9,330 bases of DNA, taken from assembly GCA_014799585.1 (NCBI GenBank), contig JAAVHU010000028.1, positions 1 to 9,330 of the forward strand. The letters are read 5' to 3'. The position numbers and the translations under genes were made by a program. Positions 1-5,767 of this stretch are shown here, piece by piece. How positions within the stretch are numbered: position 1 is the stretch's first letter; each line of letters starts with the position of its first letter. The stretch comes from Clostridiales bacterium (GTDB taxonomy: Bacteria > Bacillota > Clostridia > Oscillospirales > Acutalibacteraceae). The notes beneath the pieces are model-generated. The model had not been told where the DNA came from and made no database searches. It worked only from the letters and a program-made list of their open reading frames with translations.

Positions 1-1
1 T

Positions 2-1357
2 GCCGGTTCTCTTCCGATTGCTCTTCGTAAAAGATTAATCGGCTGCCGCGTAGTTATGCCGCTTTATGATTCTATCAAGCAAGAATATAAGGATAAAATG
101 AAATTTGTTACATCTATTTCCGTTCCTGTAAGCTGGCGTCGTCAATACTGCGGTATATTTGAAGCAAAGCTCAACGGTGTTGTTTTCTATTTTCTTGATA
201 ATCAGTATTATTTCAAAAGAGACGGCATTTACGGTCACTTTGACGATGCCGAAAGATTTGCTTTCTTTGCAAGAGCTGCAATTGAAATCATTCCTGCAAT
301 CGGCTGGAAACCGGATATTATCCATTGTAACGATTGGCAGAGTGCATTAACTCCGCTTTATTACAGCTGTTACTATGCAAATCAGATGGGATACGAAAAC
401 ATTAAAACTGTATTTACCATTCATAATATTCAGTATCAGGGTAAATACGGCAATGAGCTTCTTGAAGACGTGCTCGGCATTGCGCCTGAGCATTACAGCC
501 TTATTCAATATGACGGGCTTGTTAATTTCTTAAAAGCAGGTATTGAATGTGCAAACAAGGTTACAACCGTTTCCCCAAGCTATGCAAAGGAAATACTTGA
601 TCCTTGGTATTCGCATGGTCTTGATCCTATTCTTAATCAGAGAAGCTGGAAGCTCTGCGGTATCTTAAATGGTATTGATGTAGAAAGCTATAATCCTGAA
701 ACTGATCCTGCACTTTGGGAGAATTACAATGCTGAGGACTTCTCTGCAAAGGCTAAGAACAAGGAAGAACTTCAAAGAACTATGGGTCTTAGTGTTAATC
801 CTAATACACCTGTTATCGGTATTGTTACAAGGCTTGTTGGCCACAAGGGTGTTGACCTTATGAAAGAGGTTCTTGAAAAGAGCCTTTGGGAAAGGGATGT
901 TCAGTACGTTGTTCTCGGTTCAGGTGAATGGCAGTATGAAAGCTTTTTCCGTGAGCTTCACGATAAATATCCTGATAAGGTTGGTCTTCGTCTTGGCTTT
1001 GTGCCCGACCTTGCAAGAAAGATTTATGCAGGTGCAGATTTATTCTTAATGCCAAGTAAGAGTGAGCCTTGCGGACTTTCACAAATGGTTGCCCTCAGAT
1101 ACGGCACATTGCCTATCGTTCGTGAAACGGGCGGACTTCGTGATTCTATTACAGATAGTGGAGACGGCGAAGGAAACGGCTTTACATTTAAAACCTATGA
1201 CGCTTACGATATGCTTGGTGCGATTTACAGAGGAATTGACGCATTCAACAGTAAGGATTATTGGAAAACACTTGTTGAACGTGCACTTCTTTGTGATATG
1301 AGCTGGGGCAAATCAGCAAATGAATACATTAAAATGTATAAATCACTTTTAAAATAA
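2..1357 (+). CDS. glgA: Glycogen synthase (ADP-glucose type, GT5), 5'-truncated by window edge
   Basis: Makes the alpha-1,4-glucan chain of glycogen from ADP-glucose in the cytoplasm. The reading frame is open from base 2, and the residues before the ATG at 56 (GSLPIALRKR...CRVV) continue the GlgA N-terminal domain, so that ATG is an internal Met and the real start lies left of the window. 451 residues are visible; family members are about 475-490, so roughly 25-40 are missing, including the ADP-glucose-binding KxGGL motif. Visible family marks are HCNDWQSALTPLY and HNIQYQGKYG in the N-terminal Rossmann domain, VTTVSPSYAKEI and NGID at the hinge, and in the C-terminal domain TRLVGHKGVDL and SEPCGLSQM with the catalytic-loop Glu at visible residue 355, followed by PIVRETGGLRDS. 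A terminator 12 bases after the stop ends the unit. Other glg genes are not in view. Family assignment is near certain. Confidence 0.96.
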   Translation, partial: AGSLPIALRKRLIGCRVVMPLYDSIKQEYKDKMKFVTSISVPVSWRRQYCGIFEAKLNGVVFYFLDNQYYFKRDGIYGHFDDAERFAFFARAAIEIIPAIGWKPDIIHCNDWQSALTPLYYSCYYANQMGYENIKTVFTIHNIQYQGKYGNELLEDVLGIAPEHYSLIQYDGLVNFLKAGIECANKVTTVSPSYAKEILDPWYSHGLDPILNQRSWKLCGILNGIDVESYNPETDPALWENYNAEDFSAKAKNKEELQRTMGLSVNPNTPVIGIVTRLVGHKGVDLMKEVLEKSLWERDVQYVVLGSGEWQYESFFRELHDKYPDKVGLRLGFVPDLARKIYAGADLFLMPSKSEPCGLSQMVALRYGTLPIVRETGGLRDSITDSGDGEGNGFTFKTYDAYDMLGAIYRGIDAFNSKDYWKTLVERALLCDMSWGKSANEYIKMYKSLLK

Positions 1358-1367
1358 TATAACATAT

Positions 1368-1394
1368 AGCCGAGAGTACAACACTCTCGGTTTT
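1368..1394 (+). terminator. Rho-independent terminator of glgA
   Basis: An 8-bp perfect stem, CCGAGAGT (1370-1377) with ACTCTCGG (1383-1390), has a 5-nt loop and is extended by a G-T and an A-T pair. It is followed by TTTTGTT. It begins 12 bases after the glgA stop. Its stem core is nearly the same as that of the next terminator at 2535-2560. Confidence 0.85.
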
Positions 1395-1414
1395 GTTATT
1401 TGTATTATAAATGG

Positions 1415-1443
1415 TTTACAATAAAACTATTTTCTGGTATTAT
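1415..1443 (+). promoter_or_regulatory. Sigma-A-type promoter for the flavodoxin-stalk gene
   Basis: The -35 box is TTTACA (1415-1420) and the -10 box is TATTAT (1438-1443), separated by 17 nt, with a TG at 1435-1436 giving an extended -10. The predicted transcription start is near 1450. This places the ATG at 1411 upstream of the transcript and supports the start at 1477. Confidence 0.7.
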
Positions 1444-1476
1444 AAATTTGTAAAACTAAAATGCTTTGGAGAATTT

Positions 1477-2511
1477 ATGAATATAGAAATCAGATATCAA
1501 TCACGAGGTGGAAATACCAAAGCGATGGCTGAAGTCATCGCAGAACATTTAGGAATAAAAGCCTATGAATATAATGTTCCAATAGAAACAGACTATGTTG
1601 ATATTTTGTTTGTTGGTGGTGGATTATACTATTGGCAAGCAGATAAGAGTTTTATTAAATACATTGAGAATCTTGATAGAACAAAAATAGGTCTTATCGT
1701 GCCGTTTTCTACTTCTGGTGGTTTAACTTTTGCACTTAATCAAATTGAAGAAGCAGTTGTAAGAGCAAATATTCCTGTAAGTGATGATAGATTTTGTCTT
1801 AAATTATATCTTCAAGGACACGGTTTGCTTAAGCGTGAAGGCGGACATTTAACCAATCCGCAAATTGCTGAAATCCAAGATTTTGTAGATAACATTATTT
1901 CAAAGGAAACGGAATTACCCAAGAAAAACCTAAAAACTTTATTCTATTCTCAGGAAAAGAAAATTGAAGTATCACACAAAGAGAAAATCAAAAAAAGACA
2001 GCAGAATTTAGAAAAGAAAAAGGAAATTTTAAAAAAGAAAAAGAATGATCGAAGAATCATTATAGGTGCAATAGTATTATTTATAGTTTTATTTGCAATA
2101 ATTGGATTTGGGGATTCATCTGAACAGGATGACTTTGATAAGAATAATACTACATCAGAAGTAAATGCCATTGAAAACACCACAGAACTTGAAACTGAAT
2201 CGACTATTGAAGTAACGACAGAAACAACAACTGAGAGCACCACACAAACAACTATAAAGGAAACCACTACCTTATCTACAACAAAAAAAACTACTCAAAA
2301 AACAACCAACACAACAACTAAAACAACAAAAAAAGCTGTTACAACAACTAAACGTATTACAACTACTGAAAGGAAAAACAGCAGAACAGTTTATATAACT
2401 CCAAAAGGTGAAAGGTATCATTACAGTGAAGCGTGTGCAGGCAAGAATGCAATTGCAACCAATTTAGATAGTGTTGGGTATCGCGATCCCTGTAAAAAAT
2501 GTGTAGGTTAA
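1477..2511 (+). CDS. Flavodoxin-like membrane protein with Thr-rich stalk and C-terminal Cys/His domain
   Basis: The 344-residue start at ATG 1477 is chosen because GGAGA lies 4 nt upstream and the promoter at 1415-1443 excludes the longer form from 1411. Residues 1-145 resemble the flavodoxin fold: a phosphate-loop-like SRGGNTK after the first strand, DILFVGGGLYYW, and VPFSTSGG; FMN is the expected cofactor. Residues 149-193 are Lys-rich and likely helical. Residues 194-212 (IIIGAIVLFIVLFAIIGFG) form one membrane helix. About half of residues 225-298 are Thr. The last 40 residues hold YH-x4-C and PC-x2-C (His315, Cys320, Cys339, Cys342), a pattern seen at the ends of some secreted Firmicute proteins, possibly metal-binding. 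By the positive-inside rule the flavodoxin domain should be cytoplasmic and the stalk outside. It is a single-gene unit between two terminators. The family of each end is fairly clear; the function of the fusion is unknown. Confidence 0.85.
   Translation: MNIEIRYQSRGGNTKAMAEVIAEHLGIKAYEYNVPIETDYVDILFVGGGLYYWQADKSFIKYIENLDRTKIGLIVPFSTSGGLTFALNQIEEAVVRANIPVSDDRFCLKLYLQGHGLLKREGGHLTNPQIAEIQDFVDNIISKETELPKKNLKTLFYSQEKKIEVSHKEKIKKRQQNLEKKKEILKKKKNDRRIIIGAIVLFIVLFAIIGFGDSSEQDDFDKNNTTSEVNAIENTTELETESTIEVTTETTTESTTQTTIKETTTLSTTKKTTQKTTNTTTKTTKKAVTTTKRITTTERKNSRTVYITPKGERYHYSEACAGKNAIATNLDSVGYRDPCKKCVG
2149..2370 (+). repeat. Thr-codon low-complexity tract inside the flavodoxin-stalk gene
   Basis: This in-frame ACA/ACT-rich stretch encodes a Thr-rich linker with interspersed Glu in its first half and Lys in its second. 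The Thr codons come in short imperfect runs (ACAACAACT and similar) rather than one exact repeat unit. Such tracts can vary in length by slippage. The charge shifts from acidic near the membrane to basic near the C-terminal domain. Confidence 0.75.
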
Positions 2512-2534
2512 ATTCTATAATAAATACAAAAAAT

Positions 2535-2566
2535 AAGCCGAGAGCAAATGCTCTCGGCTTTATTAA
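2535..2566. terminator. Two-way terminator between the flavodoxin-stalk gene and the sigma gene
   Basis: An 11-bp perfect stem, AAGCCGAGAGC (2535-2545) with GCTCTCGGCTT (2550-2560), has a 4-nt loop AAAT. On the plus strand it is followed by TATTAATA; on the minus strand the continuation is TATTTTTTG, a better T-run. It lies between the convergent genes ending at 2511 (+) and 2591 (-), so it probably serves both. Confidence 0.85.
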
Positions 2567-2590
2567 TAGGCTATATCCCTTTAATTTGTT

Positions 2591-3064
2591 TCATAAACGA
2601 AATAAATTATCTAATCTATTTCTTATCCCTTGCATTCGTGTTCGGATAGCAGAGGCGGAAACGCCTTGTATTTTGCCAATTTCCCTGCTTGAAAAACCAA
2701 GCTTTTTCAATTCAATCATTTCCCTGTCTTTCCTGGGCAGGCTGTTTATTACTATCTGTGTTTCAATATCTTTTGTGAAATCCTTGTTATCCGCAGCTTC
2801 AAAAAACTGTTCATTTTCAGAAATCGTTTGCATCTTTTTCTGCCGCATTCTATCGCAATAAACATTTTTTGCAATAGAAAAAATAAGTGATTTTTCGTTT
2901 TTGATATTCACAACGCAGGGTAAATAAGCCCAGAGCTTCATAAAGGTTATCTGGGCCAAATCCTCTGCTTCATCTTCGTTTATACGCTTGCGAAAATAAG
3001 AAAGCACAGGCGGATAAAACTTATCATAAAGAATATTGAATTGTCTGTTTACATCATTTTCCAT
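2591..3064 (-). CDS. RNA polymerase sigma factor, ECF-like sigma-70 family
   Basis: A 157-residue protein with only sigma regions 2 and 4, the layout of extracytoplasmic-function sigma factors, which redirect RNA polymerase to a small regulon. Region 2 spans about residues 9-77: FNILYDKFYPPVLSYFRKR, then DEAEDLAQITFMKLW (core-binding and -10 recognition helices) and IFSIAKNVYCDRMRQ. Region 4 spans about 105-155, with LPRKDREMIELKKLGFSSREI followed by the helix-turn-helix GVSASAIRTRMQGIRNRL. The ATG at 3064 uses the last base of the upstream gene's stop (TAATG). No clear Shine-Dalgarno precedes it, only an A-rich run, so translation is probably coupled to that gene. No membrane anti-sigma follows it; the partner is likely the 231-residue protein just upstream. 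The target regulon is unknown. Confidence 0.9.
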   Translation of the reverse strand: MENDVNRQFNILYDKFYPPVLSYFRKRINEDEAEDLAQITFMKLWAYLPCVVNIKNEKSLIFSIAKNVYCDRMRQKKMQTISENEQFFEAADNKDFTKDIETQIVINSLPRKDREMIELKKLGFSSREIGKIQGVSASAIRTRMQGIRNRLDNLFRL

Positions 3065-3759
3065 TATCTTATTTTTTTCTTAATTAAAGGATTATTCCAA
3101 TTCTGATATTCCTTTTCATCTGTTATAATCTTATTCCCAATTTGTGAGTTTGCGGCAATATAACCATATACATTTTCTTTGCAAAAGATCTTATTCTGGC
3201 AAATAAATTGGATTTTCTTTTCAATAAGCATTTCTTCGGTAACATCTTCTGAAATTTTGATTTTATTCATACAGATAATAACTGTGCCTGCTTCTGAAAT
3301 TCTTATAAAATCAGCATTAATTTCAATTTTATTCTGATAAATTTTTGCTTTTTCATAATCGAAATTCATCGGGGTTGCCTTACCATTCAATGAAACAAAA
3401 TCAATATTTATATTTTCTTTATAAAAAACTCCACCATTAACAATCATCTGAACCGGCTCATCCGATAGAGCCGAAACAATAAAAGCCATTCCGTTAACGA
3501 TATAAAGATTTTTGGGATTTATGTTTTTTAACACTTCAAAGCCATTCACTTTGCAAATCGTTTTATCATTAGGAATGTAAATGGTGTTCGCTATATTCAC
3601 AAGCTTTATTTCCGAAAAAGCCTCCATAAATTCTTTACTTGGATTTTGGGGAAGAAAAATGGTTGCACAATTCACAATCTTTTTTATTTTTCTTAAAGCC
3701 TCAGGTGAATAATTTGTAAAGTCAAGTGTAGCAACATTCATAATTCTCTTTTTAAACAT
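3064..3759 (-). CDS. Hypothetical protein translationally coupled to the ECF sigma factor
   Basis: 231 residues, family not recognised. There is no signal peptide and no membrane helix, so it should be cytoplasmic. The sequence is rich in short beta-prone strands often punctuated by Asn (NVATLDFTN, NCATIFLPQ, NIANTIYIPND, NLYIVNGMAFIVS, MIVNGGVFY), suggesting a stacked-strand or solenoid-like fold; this is inferred from periodicity only. It contains five Cys residues (31, 69, 163, 187, 193) but no CxxC pair. The ATG at 3759 is chosen because GAAAGGA lies 9 nt upstream at 3769-3775; the Met at residue 7 has only a weak AGAG. It shares one promoter with the sigma gene and overlaps it by one base, so the two are made together. 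Sensor, anti-sigma or other partner of the sigma factor are possible; none is shown by the sequence. Confidence 0.8.
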   Translation of the reverse strand: MFKKRIMNVATLDFTNYSPEALRKIKKIVNCATIFLPQNPSKEFMEAFSEIKLVNIANTIYIPNDKTICKVNGFEVLKNINPKNLYIVNGMAFIVSALSDEPVQMIVNGGVFYKENINIDFVSLNGKATPMNFDYEKAKIYQNKIEINADFIRISEAGTVIICMNKIKISEDVTEEMLIEKKIQFICQNKIFCKENVYGYIAANSQIGNKIITDEKEYQNWNNPLIKKKIR

Positions 3760-3768
3760 AATAATCTA

Positions 3769-3775
3769 TCCTTTC
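3769..3775 (-). promoter_or_regulatory. Ribosome binding site deciding the start at 3759
   Basis: GAAAGGA on the minus strand lies 9 nt before the ATG at 3759 and only a few bases after the predicted transcription start, so the leader is very short. Confidence 0.55.
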
Positions 3776-3782
3776 ATCATCA

Positions 3783-3811
3783 ATCATAATCATTTTAATT
3801 TAACCGGTCAA
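3783..3811 (-). promoter_or_regulatory. Promoter of the hypothetical protein-sigma factor operon
   Basis: On the minus strand, TTGACC (3811-3806) and TATGAT (3788-3783) are separated by 17 nt. This is a housekeeping sigma-A pattern, not the GGAAC-type -35 of typical ECF autoregulated promoters. The transcript would start near 3776. It faces away from the plus-strand promoter at 3861-3890; their -35 boxes are about 50 bp apart. Confidence 0.65.
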
Positions 3812-3860
3812 TAAGTAAGACGGAAATAAAAGCCAAACTGTCTGAAAAAAATATTTTTTC

Positions 3861-3890
3861 TTGACTTTTTTGATTTTGCAGTGATATAAT
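3861..3890 (+). promoter_or_regulatory. Strong extended -10 promoter of the DUF2798 gene
   Basis: TTGACT (3861-3866) and a perfect TATAAT (3885-3890) are separated by 18 nt, with TG at 3882-3883 forming an extended -10. The predicted start is near 3897, which leaves a leader of about 143 nt before the ATG at 4040. Confidence 0.8.
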
Positions 3891-3896
3891 TCTAGG

Positions 3897-4039
3897 CAAT
3901 AAAGAAAAACTTAACATATGCATAACGACACAAGTAGTGCTTTGCACATAAATCTGATTACGGTAAAATGCTTAAATTCGGGTTTGTGCGGACTACTTGT
4001 ATTTTTTTATGCAAAAAATGACAAAAGGAGGGCATTATT
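3897..4039 (+). promoter_or_regulatory. Structured 5' leader with terminator-like hairpin, candidate cis-regulatory RNA
   Basis: ACAAGTAGT (3930-3938) pairs perfectly with ACTACTTGT (3992-4000), and a run of seven T follows at 4002-4008, as in an attenuator. Inside it, GCACA (3944-3948) can pair with TGTGC (3985-3989), but GTGC-TTT-GCAC (3937-3947) can form a competing small hairpin. Outside it, TGCATAA (3919-3925) can pair with TTATGCA (4007-4013), and ATTTTTT/AAAAAAT (4001-4007/4013-4019) forms an A-T hairpin just before the ribosome binding site. The mutually exclusive pairings suggest a switch in transcription or translation. I could not match it to a riboswitch class I know. The pairings are seen in the sequence; regulation is inferred. 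Confidence 0.55.
4026..4032 (+). promoter_or_regulatory. Strong ribosome binding site of the DUF2798 gene
   Basis: AGGAGGG lies 7 nt before the ATG at 4040. This near-consensus site fixes the start and follows directly after the leader's A-T hairpin, so leader folding could affect its access. Confidence 0.85.
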
Positions 4040-4612
4040 ATGCCAAGAAATCAATTTCAAAGAATGGTTTTTGCATTTTTAACTGTTGTAATCACCGTTC
4101 ACGCTTATGTGTTTTACAGCCTTTATGTTGTAAACGGCAGCACATTAATGGAAATCAACAATGCTTCGGGCGTCATTGAAGCAATCAACAATCAAGGCGG
4201 TGTTTATATGTTTGGAAAAATGCTGCCAATATGGGCAATCATCCTTGTTGAATTTGCCTGTGCGTATGTGCTTGAAGTCATTATGGGAAGCCCGTTATCC
4301 TTCAAACTTGCATCAAAAATTTTCGATATGAAATCAACACATCATATGATTTTTGAATCTGCAATCATTTGTGCTACAGTAGGTCTTATGTGCCCTGCAA
4401 TGAGCTTTCTTGCAGCAATCTTCTATTATCCGTACTACGAAGGATTTAATGTAATCACACTTCTTGCAAACTGGCTTAAACTTGTTTGCTTTAACTTCCC
4501 GTTTGCTTTCTTTACACAGCTGTTTTTCATTCAGCCGTTTGTAAGAACATTATTTAAATTTTTGTTCAGAAAAGATATCAAAAAAAGAGAAGCAGAATTT
4601 GCTGTAAAATAA
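4040..4612 (+). CDS. DUF2798-type four-helix membrane protein
   Basis: 190 residues with four likely membrane helices at about 8-32, 62-82, 106-129 and 145-167, arranged as two similar pairs, the usual layout of two-repeat DUF2798 proteins from Firmicutes. Family-like marks are the MPRNQFQ start, the MLPIWAIILVEF segment opening helix 2, LMCPAMSFLA in helix 3 and FNFPFAFFTQLFFIQPFVR in helix 4. The C-terminal tail is short and basic (FRKDIKKREAE), likely cytoplasmic. The biochemical role of the family is not known to me; transport or membrane stress roles would be guesses. The gene stands alone, with a strong promoter, a long structured leader and its own terminator, which suggests conditional expression. 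The family assignment is from remembered sequence pattern and is good but not certain. Confidence 0.8.
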   Translation: MPRNQFQRMVFAFLTVVITVHAYVFYSLYVVNGSTLMEINNASGVIEAINNQGGVYMFGKMLPIWAIILVEFACAYVLEVIMGSPLSFKLASKIFDMKSTHHMIFESAIICATVGLMCPAMSFLAAIFYYPYYEGFNVITLLANWLKLVCFNFPFAFFTQLFFIQPFVRTLFKFLFRKDIKKREAEFAVK

Positions 4613-4617
4613 ATATC

Positions 4618-4647
4618 AAAAAGACATTCCATATGGAATGTCTTTTT
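4618..4647. terminator. Two-way terminator, perfect 30-bp palindrome
   Basis: AAAAAGACATTCC (4618-4630) and GGAATGTCTTTTT (4635-4647) are perfect complements around ATAT, so the whole 30 bases are palindromic. A- and T-runs on both sides make it work in both directions. It sits in the 38-bp gap between genes converging at 4612 (+) and 4651 (-). Confidence 0.9.
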
Positions 4648-4650
4648 CTT

Positions 4651-5679
4651 TTACCATTTATTATAAACCTTTTCGCAGAACGCATACATATCCTTGATTT
4701 CAAGTTTTGTGCCGTCATCAAGAACAACCGTTCCGTTCCATAAGCCGTGAACCTGATGAGAATACATACCAACAAGATTAAGCGGCATCATATTAGCAAC
4801 ATTATCATAAAACGGTGTCATAACCAAATCAAGCCTGCCGTCCTCACTGATAAAATGCCAAGGCTCCATCCATTTTCCGCCAACCTCAGGGTCCTTTTCA
4901 AGATGAACATCACTGATTTTGTGGCAAACACCATCATAAAACAAAGCCGTTTCCGTTGCTTTTTCCGTGTTTCCGAACCCCCATGTTAATTCAAAGCCAA
5001 AGATTTTATCATCAATAAACGTGCTTCCGTTTGCCCAATACCACATATTGGAATGCGGCCAGATACCCCTGCCCCAATCAAGCACGGTAAACGTATTTTC
5101 CTTTGAAAAATCCCATTTTTCATCGCCGTATTTCAAGGTGCCGTATGTATTCAGGCAATTGATTTTATTTGTATAGAAGAAATGCCCTTGCTTTTCAAAC
5201 GGCGTTGCAATCGTAATGCTTTCGTGATTCGGCAATCTGTTGCAGAAAAACTCTGCTTCAATCTTTTTGCCCTTTGAGTAGCCTTCAAATGTTATATGAT
5301 GGCAATCGTCTGTAACATCAAACACAGCCTTGGTTTTGCCCTTGCTGTATTCAAAATAGTTTTTACAATCACCGTTTGGATTGAGCCTGTTTTTGCGAGG
5401 GGTTAAAAGCTCAAGAGCCATTGTGTCAAACTTTCTGCCTGTTTTCAAATCCACAAAGCCAAAGGTTAAAGCGGTAGCAAGAGAAATATTAAAAATATTT
5501 ATCTGAAGCATAACCTCGCCGTTGCAAACCTGATAGAAATCCCACTCTTTAAGCCTCATAGTGCTTACAGAACGATTTTCAATATTGTAATCGTACAAAT
5601 TTCTTCTGCACCAGCCTGCATTTGCAAGATTTCCGTTTTCATCAAGAAGTTTTTGCCTTTTCGTAATTTCATTTTGCAT
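4651..5679 (-). CDS. DUF2804 domain-containing protein
   Basis: 342 residues, matching the usual size of DUF2804 proteins, and the family fills the whole chain. Family-like marks are the N-terminal LLDENGNLANAGWCRRNLYDY followed by RLKEWDFYQV, TVLDWGRGIWPHSNMWYWANG in the middle, and the closing HGLWNGTVVLDDGTKLEIKD. There is no signal peptide or membrane helix, so it is probably cytoplasmic. The many Trp, Tyr and Phe residues and beta-prone stretches suggest a barrel-like, ligand-binding fold, which is inference; no enzyme activity is established to my knowledge. The start at 5679 is supported by AAAGGGG 9 nt upstream. The gene has its own promoter and a terminator on each side, so it is a single-gene unit, convergent with the DUF2798 gene. 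Confidence 0.85.
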   Translation of the reverse strand: MQNEITKRQKLLDENGNLANAGWCRRNLYDYNIENRSVSTMRLKEWDFYQVCNGEVMLQINIFNISLATALTFGFVDLKTGRKFDTMALELLTPRKNRLNPNGDCKNYFEYSKGKTKAVFDVTDDCHHITFEGYSKGKKIEAEFFCNRLPNHESITIATPFEKQGHFFYTNKINCLNTYGTLKYGDEKWDFSKENTFTVLDWGRGIWPHSNMWYWANGSTFIDDKIFGFELTWGFGNTEKATETALFYDGVCHKISDVHLEKDPEVGGKWMEPWHFISEDGRLDLVMTPFYDNVANMMPLNLVGMYSHQVHGLWNGTVVLDDGTKLEIKDMYAFCEKVYNKW

Positions 5680-5702
5680 AAATTCTAGCCCCTTTCTATT
5701 TC

Positions 5703-5731
5703 AGTATACTATTAATACTTGTTAATAGCAA
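5703..5731 (-). promoter_or_regulatory. Promoter of the DUF2804 gene
   Basis: On the minus strand, TTGCTA (5731-5726) and TATACT (5708-5703) are separated by 17 nt. The transcript would start near 5696, with AAAGGGG as ribosome binding site before the ATG at 5679. The -35 box directly abuts the tex terminator. Confidence 0.65.
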
Positions 5732-5733
5732 TA

Positions 5734-5761
5734 AAAAAAGCAGGATTACTCCTGCTTTTTT
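5734..5761 (-). terminator. Terminator of the rubrerythrin-corA-tex run
   Basis: GCAGGA (5740-5745) pairs with TCCTGC (5750-5755) around a 4-nt loop. Flanking A (5734-5739) and T (5756-5761) runs extend the stem and give a T-run on the minus strand. It begins 6 bases after the tex stop. Confidence 0.85.
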
Positions 5762-5767
5762 GAAATA

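Noticed and set aside
56..58. ATG 56 as the start of glycogen synthase
   Set aside because: The frame is open back to base 2 and the earlier residues match the GlgA N-terminal region, so it is an internal Met.
1411..1476. Longer N-terminus of the flavodoxin-stalk protein from ATG 1411
   Set aside because: It has no ribosome binding site, its residues do not resemble the flavodoxin start, and it lies across the predicted promoter at 1415-1443; GGAGA precedes ATG 1477 instead.
1950..2267. Minus-strand open frame of 105 codons
   Set aside because: It is the antisense reading of the Lys- and Thr-rich part of the flavodoxin-stalk gene, and its Val/Ser/Phe bias is what that predicts.
2499..2861. 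Plus-strand open frame of 120 codons
   Set aside because: It overlaps the stop of the flavodoxin-stalk gene, runs through a terminator hairpin and lies antisense to the clear sigma factor gene.
3930..4000. Leader as a purine-type riboswitch, prompted by CGGTAAA and GGACTA fragments
   Set aside because: The conserved three-way junction and the two loop-paired arms cannot be drawn; the bases of the GACTA-like part are used in the outer stem.
3997..4179. Small plus-strand frame starting in the leader at 3997
   Set aside because: It starts at a poor start codon within the terminator stem, has no ribosome binding site and overlaps the DUF2798 gene in another frame.
4578..4775. Minus-strand frame of 65 codons across the convergent gap
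   Set aside because: It runs through the 30-bp palindromic terminator and overlaps two well-supported genes.
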